A DNA stretch of 64,000 bases from Bog-473 sp963783965 (GCA_963783965.1 CAWAPQ010000006.1:143451-207450); one strand, 5' to 3'; counted from the first letter of the stretch, positions 34,498 to 43,462 are shown. Made by a program: numbers and translations. Notes: generated by a model from the sequence alone, not told the origin.

Positions 34498-35870
34498 GCG
34501 TGGACGAGGACGGCGCGGGCATCCCGCACGACGCCGGCGCGGCGCGCCATCACCGCCCCCACCACGTCGCGCCGACCCCTGATCATCCGGTAACCCTCGA
34601 CCACGCCACCGATCCGCTTCACCCGCTCGTGGAGCCGCACCGCCACGTAGCCGCACAGCGGCGCGACGACGGCCGCTGTGAGACCGGCCCACGGGCCGAG
34701 GGCGCGGCCGACCGCCACCCCGACGACGGCGTAGGTGGCGGCGAAGAGGACCAGGCAGCCGAGGAGCTTGACCGTCGCCTTGATGCCCTCGTTGGTCGGC
34801 CGCTTCCCCGCCTGCTTCATGATCTCGAAGGGAACGACGTGGACCGCGACCCCGATGATGGCGACTGGCACGGCGAGGATGAGCTCGAGCGCGGCCCCGG
34901 CGATCGAGAGCCGCAATCGACGCTGTCGGTGTCTCGCCACGAGTTGGGCGTCGTTCACACCGAGGAGCGCGAGGTCTCGCTCATAGGCCGCGAAGTCTAC
35001 GAACAGCGGCCGGAGGGACGCCGGGGATGCGTCCTGCACCGCCGCCAGACGTGCGGCGACCTCGACCTGGTCGGCCAGTGCGACTTCGGCCGCGCCAGAC
35101 CCGTCAGGGCTACGGACAACCACCGCGGCCAGGCGCGCCAGCTGCTCGGCCTGCGCCCACGAGGTGTAGCCGGGGTTGACTCGGGCGAGCTGCACCGCCA
35201 GATCCTCGGTGACGGCGCGCGCCGTGGCCCGTTCGTCGCACCGGTAGGACTCGGCCCACTGGGCCATTCCCACCGGTGCGCCGACGCGGACGAGGGCCCG
35301 CGATCGGAAGCGCGCCTTGGCGTCGTAGACCAGTCCGACGGCGACGGTCACCAGCCCATCGGCTCCTCCGCCATGGGCCGCCTCCAGGGCGATCCGGGCC
35401 GCCCCCGTCTTGAGCCGTTGCAGGGCCGGCTCGTCGTGGCTGATGCCTTCGGGGAACACCGCCACCATCCCGCCCTGTTCGAGCAGCGCGTGGCTGACGG
35501 CGAATGCCGACACGTTGTGATCCCCCGCCTCCGCATCGATCGTCCGGTACACGGGGATCACGCCCGCCAACTTCAGGAACGGCCACAGGGGCGGGATCTT
35601 GAACAGCGTCGCCTTGCCCAGAAAGCGCGGGTAGCGGCGCAACGCCGTCATCAAGAGCAGGCCGTCGACCAGTCCGTTGGTGTGGTTGGCCACCAGGACG
35701 ACCGGTCCCGAGGCAGGCAGACGGTCGCCCCCTTCGACCTCAATGCTGCGGAAGAAGACCCGGACCAGAAGGCGCGCCAACGCGGTCATTGACCAGTCAG
35801 CAAACCGCCGCGTCGGCCGGGTGGTGGACCGCACCTCTTCCCCGCCGGCCTCGATCTCCACACGGGTCAC
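34494..35870 (-). CDS. Glycerol-3-phosphate/1-acylglycerol-3-phosphate acyltransferase-like membrane protein
   Basis: From GTG 35870 the protein has about 458 residues. Acyltransferase motif I is VVLVANHTNGLVDG: His and Asp are five residues apart (HX5D), as in Sct1/Gat-type glycerol-phosphate acyltransferases, not the usual HX4D. KATLFKIPPLWPFLKLAGVI and MVAVFPEGISHDE are the later motifs. A C-terminal membrane region has two hydrophobic pairs after residue 330. It would acylate glycerol 3-phosphate or a lyso-lipid at the membrane. An upstream extension to 36200 would overlap the divergent binding-protein gene and is rejected. The exact start (35870 or 35861) is not fixed. Confidence 0.8.
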   Translation of the reverse strand: MTRVEIEAGGEEVRSTTRPTRRFADWSMTALARLLVRVFFRSIEVEGGDRLPASGPVVLVANHTNGLVDGLLLMTALRRYPRFLGKATLFKIPPLWPFLKLAGVIPVYRTIDAEAGDHNVSAFAVSHALLEQGGMVAVFPEGISHDEPALQRLKTGAARIALEAAHGGGADGLVTVAVGLVYDAKARFRSRALVRVGAPVGMAQWAESYRCDERATARAVTEDLAVQLARVNPGYTSWAQAEQLARLAAVVVRSPDGSGAAEVALADQVEVAARLAAVQDASPASLRPLFVDFAAYERDLALLGVNDAQLVARHRQRRLRLSIAGAALELILAVPVAIIGVAVHVVPFEIMKQAGKRPTNEGIKATVKLLGCLVLFAATYAVVGVAVGRALGPWAGLTAAVVAPLCGYVAVRLHERVKRIGGVVEGYRMIRGRRDVVGAVMARRAGVVRDARAVLVHA

Positions 35871-35997
35871 AGCCGTATTCGTGGCGTCGAGATTTCTGGA
35901 TGTCGGATTGGTATGGTGCCGAGGCACACAAGGACCGGTTCTGGGTTCTGGGGGGAAACAGGCGCAGAAACCGCGTTGTGCAGACGGGGGTTCGGCC

Positions 35998-37380
35998 ATG
36001 ACAAGGATCACTGGCACGAGGGCTGCGGGGGCGGCTCTGATGCTCTTCTCACTCACGACCGCCGGCATCCTGCTGGCGCCGGCGACGAGCGGCGCTGCGT
36101 CGTCGTCGACTGCGATGTTCGGCACGTTGCCGTCGCCGTGCGGGAAGGGACATGCCACCGGCGCCACCGACCAGGGGGTCACCAACTCCACCATCAACAT
36201 CGCCTACGGCGACGACCGGGGGTTCTCCGGCAGTCCCGGCCTCGACCAGGAGATGGGCGACGCGGTGAAGGCGATGATCGCCTGGTGTGACGCCCAGGGG
36301 GGCATCAACGGGCGCAAGATCGTGGGCGATTACTACGACGCCGCGGTGACCAACGTCGGCAGCGTGATGACCCAGGCCTGCAAGACCGACTTCATGCTGG
36401 TCGGGGAAGGCTTCGCGCTCGATGGCCTGGCCGAGCAGACGCGCCTCGGCTGCAATCTGGCCGCGGTCCCCGGCTTCACCGTCTCCCCGGTTGTGGCCAA
36501 TGCCTACGAGCAGTACCAGGCCACGCCGAACCCGGCGAACGCCAGTCCCGTGTCGATCGCCTACCAGGGAGAGAAGCTCTTCGGTTCCAAGACCCAGCAC
36601 GTCGGGCAGTACGACTCCACGCTGTCCACGCAACAAGAGTCGATGGCCAAGGCCGTACAGGCCTACACAACCGCAGGATGGAAGTGGGTCAACTGCCCGT
36701 TCCTGGTCAACTACAACGGCGAGGCCAACTACACGCCGTTCATGCAGAAGCTCCAGAGCTGCGGGGCGCAGATCGTCTTCGACAACGCCACGCCGGGACC
36801 GACCCTCTACGGCGCGCTCCAGGCCGCCAACCAGATCGGCTACAACCCGGTCTGGTTGTTGGACGCCGCGGAGTACACGGAGGACTTCGCGAAGTGGAAC
36901 ACGAGTGGACTCGCCAACAAGGCCTACGTCCGCATCGGCTACGAGCCGCTCGAGGCAGCCAAGGTTGTCCCGGCCGTGGCCGACTACCTCTCGATCGTCA
37001 AGAAGGAGGGTGGGCTCACGTCGGCTCTGGGCGAGCAGGCCACGTCGTCCTTCCTCCTCTGGGCCACCGAGGCCAAGGCGTGCGGCTCCACCCTGACCCG
37101 CCAGTGCATGATCAACCACCTCTCGAAGGTGACGAGCTGGAACGGCGGCGGGCTCAATGCCCCGGCGGATCCGGCCAAGAATCTCCCGGCTCCCTGCGGC
37201 ATCTTGATGAAGCTCGACAACACCAAGTGGGTGCAGGCCTACCCGAAGAAGCTGGGGGCCTTCGACTGCTCACCGAAGTACATCGTGAAGAACACGGGAT
37301 CCGTCATCGGCACCCCGTTGAACGCGCAGGGCTACGCCACCCAGTACGCCACATCGTCGGTCATCAAGCCTCAGGGTTGA
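35998..37380 (+). CDS. ABC transporter substrate-binding protein, branched-chain amino acid type
   Basis: The 460-residue protein has a signal peptide (MTRITGTRAAGAALMLFSLT, hydrophobic to about residue 33). The mature part has the Peripla_BP_6 fold: TINIAYGDDRGFSGSPGLDQ, AWCDAQGGINGRKIVGDYYD and the hinge-region block NPVWLLDAAEYTEDFA. GGINGRKI is the classic LivJ/K-type motif. No permease or ATPase is adjacent, so it is an orphan here. It diverges from the acyltransferase gene, and 35871-35997 must carry both promoters. Confidence 0.85.
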   Translation: MTRITGTRAAGAALMLFSLTTAGILLAPATSGAASSSTAMFGTLPSPCGKGHATGATDQGVTNSTINIAYGDDRGFSGSPGLDQEMGDAVKAMIAWCDAQGGINGRKIVGDYYDAAVTNVGSVMTQACKTDFMLVGEGFALDGLAEQTRLGCNLAAVPGFTVSPVVANAYEQYQATPNPANASPVSIAYQGEKLFGSKTQHVGQYDSTLSTQQESMAKAVQAYTTAGWKWVNCPFLVNYNGEANYTPFMQKLQSCGAQIVFDNATPGPTLYGALQAANQIGYNPVWLLDAAEYTEDFAKWNTSGLANKAYVRIGYEPLEAAKVVPAVADYLSIVKKEGGLTSALGEQATSSFLLWATEAKACGSTLTRQCMINHLSKVTSWNGGGLNAPADPAKNLPAPCGILMKLDNTKWVQAYPKKLGAFDCSPKYIVKNTGSVIGTPLNAQGYATQYATSSVIKPQG

Positions 37381-37434
37381 CCGCTCCCGGCGCGTCGCCC
37401 CTCTAGGCGCGTTGACCGCTCCCGGCGCGTCGCC
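37376..37434. repeat. 24-bp direct repeat flanking 11 bp
   Basis: The same 24 bases, beginning GTTGACCGCTCCCGGCGCGT, occur at 37376-37399 and 37411-37434. The first copy includes the stop codon of the binding-protein gene. The spacer is CCTCTAGGCGC. It looks like a small tandem duplication in the gap before the convergent metX. No mobile-element features are seen. Confidence 0.7.
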
Positions 37435-37443
37435 GCTCAGGGG

Positions 37444-38583
37444 TCAGGCGCTCCGGTCCAGAGCGGACCGGACGATGCGACCCACCTGCTCGATCTCGAG
37501 CAGGAACCCGTCATGTCCGGAAAAGGACTCGACGACCGAGACCCGGGGTCGACCGGGGAGATGGCGCGCCAGCTCCTCCTGGAGCGCCAGCGGGTAGAGC
37601 CGGTCCGTCGTGATGCCGGCCACGGACACGTCGGCCCGCACCGCGCCGAGCGCCGCTTCCATGCCGCCTCGGCCTCGGCCCACGTCATGGTGGTTCATCG
37701 CCTCACTCAAGATGACGTAGCTGTTCGGATCGAACCGTTTCGCCAACTTCTCACCGTGATGCTGCAGGTAGGACTCGACCGCGTAGCGGCCACCCTTCAG
37801 CGGGTCCTCTTCGCCCTGGCTCTCCCGGCCGAAGCGTTGCTCGAACTCCGCACCGGTGCGGTAGCTGAAATGACCGATCCCGCGGGCGATGGACAGTCCG
37901 TCGACGGGCCGGTGCGCGGTCTCGTAGTAGTCGCCACCGTGAAACGCCGGGTCGGATCGAATGGCCCTGATCTGCAGGGAGCACAGCGCGATCTGATCGG
38001 CCGAGGCGGCCGCGCCGACGGAGAGGACGACGGCACGGGCCACACGCTCCGGGGCACCCACACACCACTCCAGGACACGCATTCCGCCCATGGAGCCCCC
38101 GATGACGCAGGCCCACTGCGCGATCCCGAGCTGATCGGCCAGCGCGTACTCGACGGCAACCTGATCACGGATGGTGAGGACCGGGAAGCGCGAGCCGTAG
38201 GGACGGCCTTCGTCGTCGAGGGAGGCCGGGCCGGTCGTCCCCTGGCACCCACCCAGCACGTTCGGACACACGACGTGGAAACGGTCCGTGTCGATTGCCG
38301 CCCCGGGGCCGATGAGCCCGTCCCACCATCCCTTCGAAGGGTGACCGGGAGCAACGGGGCCGACGACATGGGAATCGCCGGTGAGCGCATGCAGGACGAG
38401 CACCGCGTTGGTGCGCGACGCGTTCAGCGTGCCCCACGTCTCATAGGCCACGGTCACCGCATTGAGGCGACCGCCGGCTTCGAGCGGGAATCCGGCCCCG
38501 CCCGCACCGGACAACTGGGCGAATTGGCGCTGCCCGGGCTCGTCCCCGGGCAGCCACACTCCTGGGTAGGCGGGTGCGCTCAC
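37444..38583 (-). CDS. metX: Homoserine O-acetyltransferase
   Basis: The 379-residue alpha/beta-hydrolase-fold enzyme starts at GTG 38583. AVLVLHALTGDSHVVG, then VCPNVLGGCQGTTGP, and the nucleophile elbow CVIGGSMGGMRVLEW are diagnostic. The catalytic Asp (TTDRLYP) and His (GHDGFLLE) are in place. It acetylates homoserine from acetyl-CoA as the first committed step of methionine synthesis by direct sulfhydrylation. It overlaps the metY stop by 4 bp (GTGA), so the two are one operon. Whether the acyl donor is acetyl or succinyl cannot be fully excluded from sequence, but the metY partner supports acetyl. Confidence 0.93.
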   Translation of the reverse strand: MSAPAYPGVWLPGDEPGQRQFAQLSGAGGAGFPLEAGGRLNAVTVAYETWGTLNASRTNAVLVLHALTGDSHVVGPVAPGHPSKGWWDGLIGPGAAIDTDRFHVVCPNVLGGCQGTTGPASLDDEGRPYGSRFPVLTIRDQVAVEYALADQLGIAQWACVIGGSMGGMRVLEWCVGAPERVARAVVLSVGAAASADQIALCSLQIRAIRSDPAFHGGDYYETAHRPVDGLSIARGIGHFSYRTGAEFEQRFGRESQGEEDPLKGGRYAVESYLQHHGEKLAKRFDPNSYVILSEAMNHHDVGRGRGGMEAALGAVRADVSVAGITTDRLYPLALQEELARHLPGRPRVSVVESFSGHDGFLLEIEQVGRIVRSALDRSA

Positions 38584-39878
38584 GCTCCCTTTGCGGCGCG
38601 GAACCCGGCGTCGAGATCGGCCAGGATGTCCTCAATCGACTCAATGCCGACAGAGAGGCGGACGAGGTCAGGCGTCACGCCGGTCGTGGTCTGCTCGGCC
38701 TCGGTGAGCTGGGAGTGCGTCGTCGAGGCCGGGTGGATGGCCAGGCTCCGCACGTCACCCACGTTGGCCAGATGGCTGAAGAGCTCGAGGCCCTCGATGA
38801 ACTTGCGCCCGGCCTCGGCCCCGCCGGCGATGCCGAACGCGATGATGGAACCGCCACCGTTCGGGAGGTAGCGCTGCTGCCGTGCGTGCCACGGGCTGGA
38901 CTCCAGGCCGGGGTAGGTGACCCAGGACACCTCGTCGCGCGCCTCGAGCCACTGCGCCACCGCGACCGCGTTCTGCACGTGGCGCTCCATGCGCAGGCTC
39001 AACGTCTCGAGGCCCTGCAGGAACAGGAACGAGTTGAGCGGCGCGACGGCCGGCCCCGTGTCACGGAGGTACTGCAACCGTGCCTTGAGGACGAATCGGG
39101 CGGGGAACAGGGCTTCGGGCAGTTGGCCGAACACGAGGCCGTGGTAGCTGGGGTCGGGCTCGGTGAAGTTCGGGAAGCGCCCGCTGTTCTCGTAGTCGAA
39201 GTTCCCCCCGTCGACGATCACGCCCCCGATGGACGTCCCGTGACCGCCGATGAACTTGGTGGCCGAGTGCACCACAATGTCCGCGCCGACGCTCAGCGGT
39301 TGCGCCAGGTACGGCGTGGCCAGCGTGTTGTCGATGACGAGCGGGATCTTGTTGTCATGGGCGACGCGCGAGACGCCCTCGAAGTCGAACACGTCTCCCT
39401 TCGGGTTGCCCAGCGTCTCGCCGAAGAACGCCTTGGTGTTCGGCCGGACGGCGGCGGCCCAGGCCTCAAGGTCGTCGGGATCGTCAATGAAGGTGGTCTC
39501 GATACCCAACTTGGGCAGCGTGTAGTGCAGCAGGTTGTACGTGCCGCCGTAGAGGGACGCGGAGGAGACGATGTGACCGCCGTTCTCGGCCAGGTTCAGG
39601 AAGGTCACCGTCTCGGCGGCCTGACCGCTGGCGACGGCGAGCGCGGCCACGCCACCCTCCAGTGCGGCGACCCGCTCCTCGAAGACGGCCTGCGTGGGGT
39701 TCATGATGCGGGTGTAGATGTTCCCGAGCTCCTCGAGCCCGAAGAGCGCCGCCGCGTGCGAGGTGTCGCGGAAGGTGTAGCTCGTGGTCTGGTAGATCGG
39801 CACGGCGCGTGCACCGGTGGTCGGATCCGGCACGGCACCGGAGTGGATCTGACGAGTCTCAAAACCCCAGTCGGGCAT
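38580..39878 (-). CDS. metY: O-acetylhomoserine sulfhydrylase (PLP-dependent)
   Basis: From ATG 39878 (MPDWGFETRQIHSGAVPDPT), with AAAGGAGG 8 bases upstream, the protein has 432 residues, the longer size typical of MetY as opposed to MetB/MetC. YTRIMNPTQAVFEERVAALE and the PLP-lysine block HSATKFIGGHGTSIGG are clear. It makes homocysteine from O-acetylhomoserine and sulfide. It is the first gene of the operon with metX. The leader has a 10-bp hairpin just upstream of the ribosome-binding site. Confidence 0.94.
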   Translation of the reverse strand: MPDWGFETRQIHSGAVPDPTTGARAVPIYQTTSYTFRDTSHAAALFGLEELGNIYTRIMNPTQAVFEERVAALEGGVAALAVASGQAAETVTFLNLAENGGHIVSSASLYGGTYNLLHYTLPKLGIETTFIDDPDDLEAWAAAVRPNTKAFFGETLGNPKGDVFDFEGVSRVAHDNKIPLVIDNTLATPYLAQPLSVGADIVVHSATKFIGGHGTSIGGVIVDGGNFDYENSGRFPNFTEPDPSYHGLVFGQLPEALFPARFVLKARLQYLRDTGPAVAPLNSFLFLQGLETLSLRMERHVQNAVAVAQWLEARDEVSWVTYPGLESSPWHARQQRYLPNGGGSIIAFGIAGGAEAGRKFIEGLELFSHLANVGDVRSLAIHPASTTHSQLTEAEQTTTGVTPDLVRLSVGIESIEDILADLDAGFRAAKGA

Positions 39879-39899
39879 GGCGGTGGCCTCCTTTGATTC

Positions 39900-39929
39900 G
39901 ATCGCCGGCGGAAGGACCAGCCGGCGATC
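39900..39929 (-). promoter_or_regulatory. Leader hairpin upstream of metY
   Basis: GATCGCCGGC and GCCGGCGATC pair perfectly around a 10-base loop, ending 5 bases before the metY Shine-Dalgarno sequence. Further upstream, 39951-39965 is an inverted repeat, TGACT-TAATT-AGTCA, overlapping a possible -35 element TTGACT on the minus strand. I see no SAM-riboswitch core, so a protein operator plus a translational hairpin is the simpler reading. Confidence 0.45.
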
Positions 39930-40007
39930 TCGCCGCAATGGTTACAAAGCTGACTTAATTAGTCAACTATTGGGCGAGAGGCCCCCGCCGCGCCCACTGT
40001 GTCCGAC

Positions 40008-40967
40008 TTACGGGGCCCGCCACGGGCCAAGGTCGAGCTCGGGATAGCGCTCCTGGGTCCGTTCGAGCAGGCGCTCGTTCCACACCGGGTGACCGGGACG
40101 GGGCCAGCCGAAGAGCGCCAGCTGACGCGGCGTCGAGCCCTCGACGAAACGCGTCCACTCCGTCCCGGTCGATCGGTTCTGCTGGGTGTCGTAGCCGATC
40201 CATTCGGTCTCGGCGTTCTTGAACGCGACGGCGACGACGATGCGGGCACCTGTGCCCGAGCCGAACGGGGCGCCCCGGTGGTACGTGTCGGAGCGGTAGG
40301 CGAGATAGGAGCCGCGGATGCCCGGAGCCGGTCGCTCGGCTGCGTAGACCTCGGGGTTCGTCTTGGGCATGAGGACGCCGTACGGATTGTCGATGTGGCC
40401 GGTGTCCCCCACCGAGACCAGGCGGGTGGGGTTGTCGTCCTCGGTGACGTCGGTCAGATAGAGGAAGCCTTCGAGGTTCCACCACGGCGACTCGGTCCCG
40501 GCAGGGAGCCACGAGTGGTTGCGGTCGAGGTGGATCGGTTGCTCGTAGTTGGTGATGCCGGCGTACTTGGCACTGGCGTGAGCCTGGTAGAGGCGGATGT
40601 CCTCGTTGCCGAGCGCGCGCTCGGCGAAGTCGACGATGGAGGGATGGACGCAGATCCGGTTGAGCGCCCCGCTGCCCAGGAAGGGGAAGGCCGCCATCCA
40701 GCGCTGCTGGGCGGGGCGGAAGCCCGGCCCTTCCTCGGGCCAGACGAAGGCCTCCTCGGGCTCCTTCGGACGGCCCCGCAATTGTTCGTACACGCCCTCG
40801 GGGTCGGCGTGATGCTCCTCGGCGCTCGGGAAGATCCCGCGCAGGTCGTCGGCCAGCGCATCGATCTCCTCCGTGGCGACGAGTCCTTCGAGCAGGACCC
40901 ACCCTGCCTCCCGCCATGTCGTGATCTCGGCGTCCGTGGCCAGTCGTGACGTCACGTTTTCCATCAT
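40008..40967 (-). CDS. Phytanoyl-CoA dioxygenase (PhyH) family protein
   Basis: The 319-residue protein fits the PhyH family of Fe(II)/2-oxoglutarate oxygenases. QPIHLDRNHSWLP supplies the HxD pair and SDTYHRGAPFGSGTGARIVV the distal His and the Arg that binds 2-oxoglutarate. The opening ATDAEITTWREAGWVLLEGL is also typical. The substrate is unknown; relatives hydroxylate lipids, halogenated metabolites or antibiotics. It begins 42 bp after the MarR gene on the same strand, so the regulator may control it as well as the divergent exporter. Confidence 0.85.
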   Translation of the reverse strand: MMENVTSRLATDAEITTWREAGWVLLEGLVATEEIDALADDLRGIFPSAEEHHADPEGVYEQLRGRPKEPEEAFVWPEEGPGFRPAQQRWMAAFPFLGSGALNRICVHPSIVDFAERALGNEDIRLYQAHASAKYAGITNYEQPIHLDRNHSWLPAGTESPWWNLEGFLYLTDVTEDDNPTRLVSVGDTGHIDNPYGVLMPKTNPEVYAAERPAPGIRGSYLAYRSDTYHRGAPFGSGTGARIVVAVAFKNAETEWIGYDTQQNRSTGTEWTRFVEGSTPRQLALFGWPRPGHPVWNERLLERTQERYPELDLGPWRAP

Positions 40968-41009
40968 TGCGTGGCCGGAGTTGGTGCGGCTGAAGACGAA
41001 GCGGGCGAC

Positions 41010-41456
41010 TCAGGCCTTGGCGGGAGGATCGTGGTCCTCCAACGCCTTGACCAACAAGGCACGGAACTCGGCCCGCTCCGACTCGTTGAGCCCGACGAGG
41101 ATCTCGTCCTCAATGCTCCCCTGCGCCAGCTCGGCCTCCTCGAGCGCTTCGAGGCCCGCATCGGTGATGTCCACCAGGTGGCGCCGCCGGTCGGTCGGGT
41201 CCCGCCGCCGTTCCACGAACTCCAGGTCCTCCAAGTCGTTCAGCACGAGGACGCCCGTGTTCGAGTCCATGGACAGCATCTCGGTCATGACCTGCTGGGA
41301 GGCGCCGGGGTGGTCCCGCAGGTAGGCGAGCACCACCATGTTGCGGAGGTTCATGCCCACCAGATCGACGGAACTGCGCAGGTAGACGGCCCGGGCCAGC
41401 CTGGTCAGGAGCACGATCGTCCCCGTGGAGGGGCGGGCGGCGGCACGAGGGCTCAC
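41010..41456 (-). CDS. MarR-family transcriptional regulator
   Basis: From GTG 41456 (VSPRAAARPSTGTIVLLTRL) the protein has 148 residues. The winged helix reads VLAYLRDHPGASQQVMTEML, SMDSNTGVLVLNDLEDLEFV, and the wing ERRRDPTDRRRHLVDITDAG, a classic MarR pattern. It diverges from an MFS drug-exporter-type gene 58 bp away, with a palindrome over the exporter start. Control of the exporter and probably of the downstream PhyH gene, relieved by a phenolic or drug-like ligand, is inferred. Confidence 0.9.
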   Translation of the reverse strand: MSPRAAARPSTGTIVLLTRLARAVYLRSSVDLVGMNLRNMVVLAYLRDHPGASQQVMTEMLSMDSNTGVLVLNDLEDLEFVERRRDPTDRRRHLVDITDAGLEALEEAELAQGSIEDEILVGLNESERAEFRALLVKALEDHDPPAKA

Positions 41457-41498
41457 GCTCGCCAGCCTACCTGCACGGTCGTATCGATCACCCCTATA

Positions 41499-41524
41499 GG
41501 ATAGTCCCGAAATCATGACTATCC
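41499..41524. promoter_or_regulatory. Palindromic operator overlapping the MFS start codon
   Basis: GGATAGTC and GACTATCC are perfect inverted repeats separated by 10 bases. The ATG of the exporter gene (41515) lies at the spacer/right-arm boundary. It sits in the MarR/MFS divergent region, where a MarR operator is expected. An mRNA hairpin hiding the start codon is an alternative reading. Confidence 0.6.
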
Positions 41525-43027
41525 AAGAGGCGGGGACCATTCCCCAGGACGAGAGCGTGGCGGGCGACCGCCGGCGCTGGGTCGCCCTGGTCGTCGTCTG
41601 CCTGGCCATGTTCATGAATGCGCTCGACGGCTCCATTGTCAACGTGGCGCTGCCCGACATTCAGAAGAGCCTGGGTTTCAGCCAGTCCGGCCTCACCTGG
41701 GTGGTCGACGCCTACCTCATTTCGTTCGGCAGCTTCCTGCTGCTGGCCGGACGCCTCGGCGACCTCGTCGGCCGGAAGAAGATCTTCCTGGCGGGCGTGG
41801 CCCTGTTCGTGCTCGCTTCCATCGCCTGCGGGTCGGCCGACAGCCAGGCCATGCTGATCGTGGCCCGCTTCGTGCAGGGCATCGGCGGTGCACTGTCGTC
41901 CTCGGTGATCGTCGCCATCATCGTCACCGAGTTCCAAAGTCCGCTCGAGCGTGGCAAGGCGATGAGCGCCTACGTGTTCGTCGCCGTCGGTGGCGGCTCC
42001 ATCGGACTCCTCGCCGGCGGCGTCCTGACCCAGTTCCTCAGCTGGCACTGGATCTTCTTCGTGAATGTGCCCATCGGCATCGCCACACTGGTCCTGGGCC
42101 GATTCCTCATTGTCGAGAACGTCGGCCTGGGCATCAGGCAGGGCGTCGACTGGCTGGGGTCCGCTCTCATCACCGTGTCGGTGATGGTGGCCATTTACGG
42201 CGTGGTGACCGCGACGACGTACGGCTGGGTCTCCGCCCATACGTTGGGCGTGCTCGGCATTGCGCTCGCCCTGCTCGTGTTCTTCGTCGTGCTCGAGTCG
42301 CGTCTGGCCAATCCGATCATGCCGCTCCGTATTCTGAAGCTGCGGACCTTGACCGGCACGGCCGCCATCCGCGGCCTCCTCATCACGGGCATGTTCTCGA
42401 CCTTCTTCATCGGAGCCCTCTACTTCGAGCACGTGCTGGGCTACAGCCCGGTCAAGACGGGATTGGCTTTCCTGCCCCAAGCAGTGGTCATGGCGACCAT
42501 GTCGACCGGCATCACGGCGAAACTCGTGCATCGCTTCGGAGCCAAACCGGTGATGTATCCGGCCATGTTGATGGCGGCGGTCGGGCTGGTTCTGCTCGCC
42601 TCCGCCGGCGCGGCACGCGAGCTATTTCCCCCTCATCTTCATCGCCTTCGTCCTCCTGGGCGTGGGCGCTGGGGCCTCGTTCATGCCGTTGCTGCAGATC
42701 GGTATGTCGGAGGTCCCCAACGTCGATGCGGGGTTGGGCTCGGGCGTGGTCAACGTGTCGCAGCAGATGGCCGGCGCTATCGGTCTGGCGGTGCTGAGCA
42801 CAATCGCGGCGAACCGGACCAAGTCGCTGATCGCCAGCGGCCACACGGCAATCCACTCGCTCACGCTCGGCTACCAGCTGGCGCTCTACATTGCGGCCGG
42901 CTGCGTCCTCCTGGGTCTGCTGGTCTCCCCCTTCCTCTTGCGGAGCGATGAGTCGGTCGAGGAGCAGAAGAGACACATCGAAGAGAACATGCAGAGCCCC
43001 GAGTCCATGGAGCACCTCGTCATTTAG
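41515..43027 (+). pseudogene. MFS drug exporter, DHA2/EmrB-QacA type, frameshifted
   Basis: The first frame (41515 to about 42620) has 11-12 helices with motif D1 (LDGSIVNVALPDIQKSLGFS) and motif A (GRLGDLVGRKKIF), typical of 14-helix proton antiporters. After LLASAGAARE the coding signal moves one base: YFPLIFIAFVLLGVGAGASF onward continues to the stop at 43027 with the last helices and a polar tail. The break is at about 42612-42623. One inserted or lost base would restore a roughly 503-residue exporter. It is controlled, presumably, by the divergent MarR protein. Confidence 0.85.
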
Positions 43028-43041
43028 ATCTGTCGTCGGAT

Positions 43042-43062
43042 TTCACCCGATCGGGTGATTTT
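43042..43062 (+). terminator. Rho-independent terminator after the MFS gene
   Basis: TCACCC-GATC-GGGTGA forms a 6-bp hairpin followed by TTTTT, 15 bp after the exporter stop. It is one of the few hairpins in this window with a real T-tract. Confidence 0.7.
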
Positions 43063-43462
43063 TCAAGGTTCTCACCGGATGCACCGTGGCATCGCTGGCT
43101 CTCTCGCGCCCTCTTGAGAACAACCCGTTCTGCGAAGAAAGCACGGCGCATGCCGTTGACTGGTGTTCGGATCCGCAGACCGAAAGGCCAGGGTTTTCGC
43201 GCTCGACGACCTGATCGACGTCGTCGGGTTTCGCCGTTCGAGAAGTTTGTAACCCACTCGCGCGGGGTGCCGTCGATGACCCGACACAACACCGGACGTG
43301 AACTTCATGTCCGAGGCGCACAGGTCTCGCGTCGCGAGGAATCGCCGTTTCGCCGCCTATGGCACGGGTATGTAGGACGCACAACGAGACGTGCAAGAAA
43401 CATCAGAAGCAGTCAGCACGTCTCGAAGATGCGATGCACATCCCAACGACGAAAGGCCTGTG
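43063..43462. other. 400-bp gap with lower GC; only a promoter recognised
   Basis: Several short open frames occur on both strands, but none shows protein-like composition, a ribosome-binding site or a family match, so I call no gene. The stretch is visibly less GC-rich than the DNA before 43 kb, as are the genes that follow. Its right end carries the sigma-B-like promoter at 43347-43371. Confidence 0.5.
43347..43371 (+). promoter_or_regulatory. Sigma-B-type (general stress) promoter of the CsbD gene
   Basis: GTTTCG (43347-43352), a 13-base spacer, then GGGTAT (43366-43371). The sigma-B consensus of Firmicutes and related actinobacterial stress sigma factors is GTTT, 12-14 bases, then GGGWAW. 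Transcription would begin near 43378, giving an 85-base leader to the CsbD gene at 43463. CsbD is itself a sigma-B regulon member in Bacillus, which supports the reading. Confidence 0.6.

Noticed and set aside
34494..36200. N-terminal extension of the acyltransferase to 36200
   Set aside because: It would run through the divergent binding-protein start at 35998 and lacks conserved sequence before residue 111.
39879..40007. SAM riboswitch upstream of metY-metX
   Set aside because: Only one hairpin and an inverted repeat are visible. The conserved multi-helix core of SAM-I or SAM-II classes could not be recognised by eye.
43043..43396. Minus-strand open frames in the gap before the CsbD gene
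   Set aside because: No family match, poor composition and no start site; the region carries a terminator and a promoter instead.
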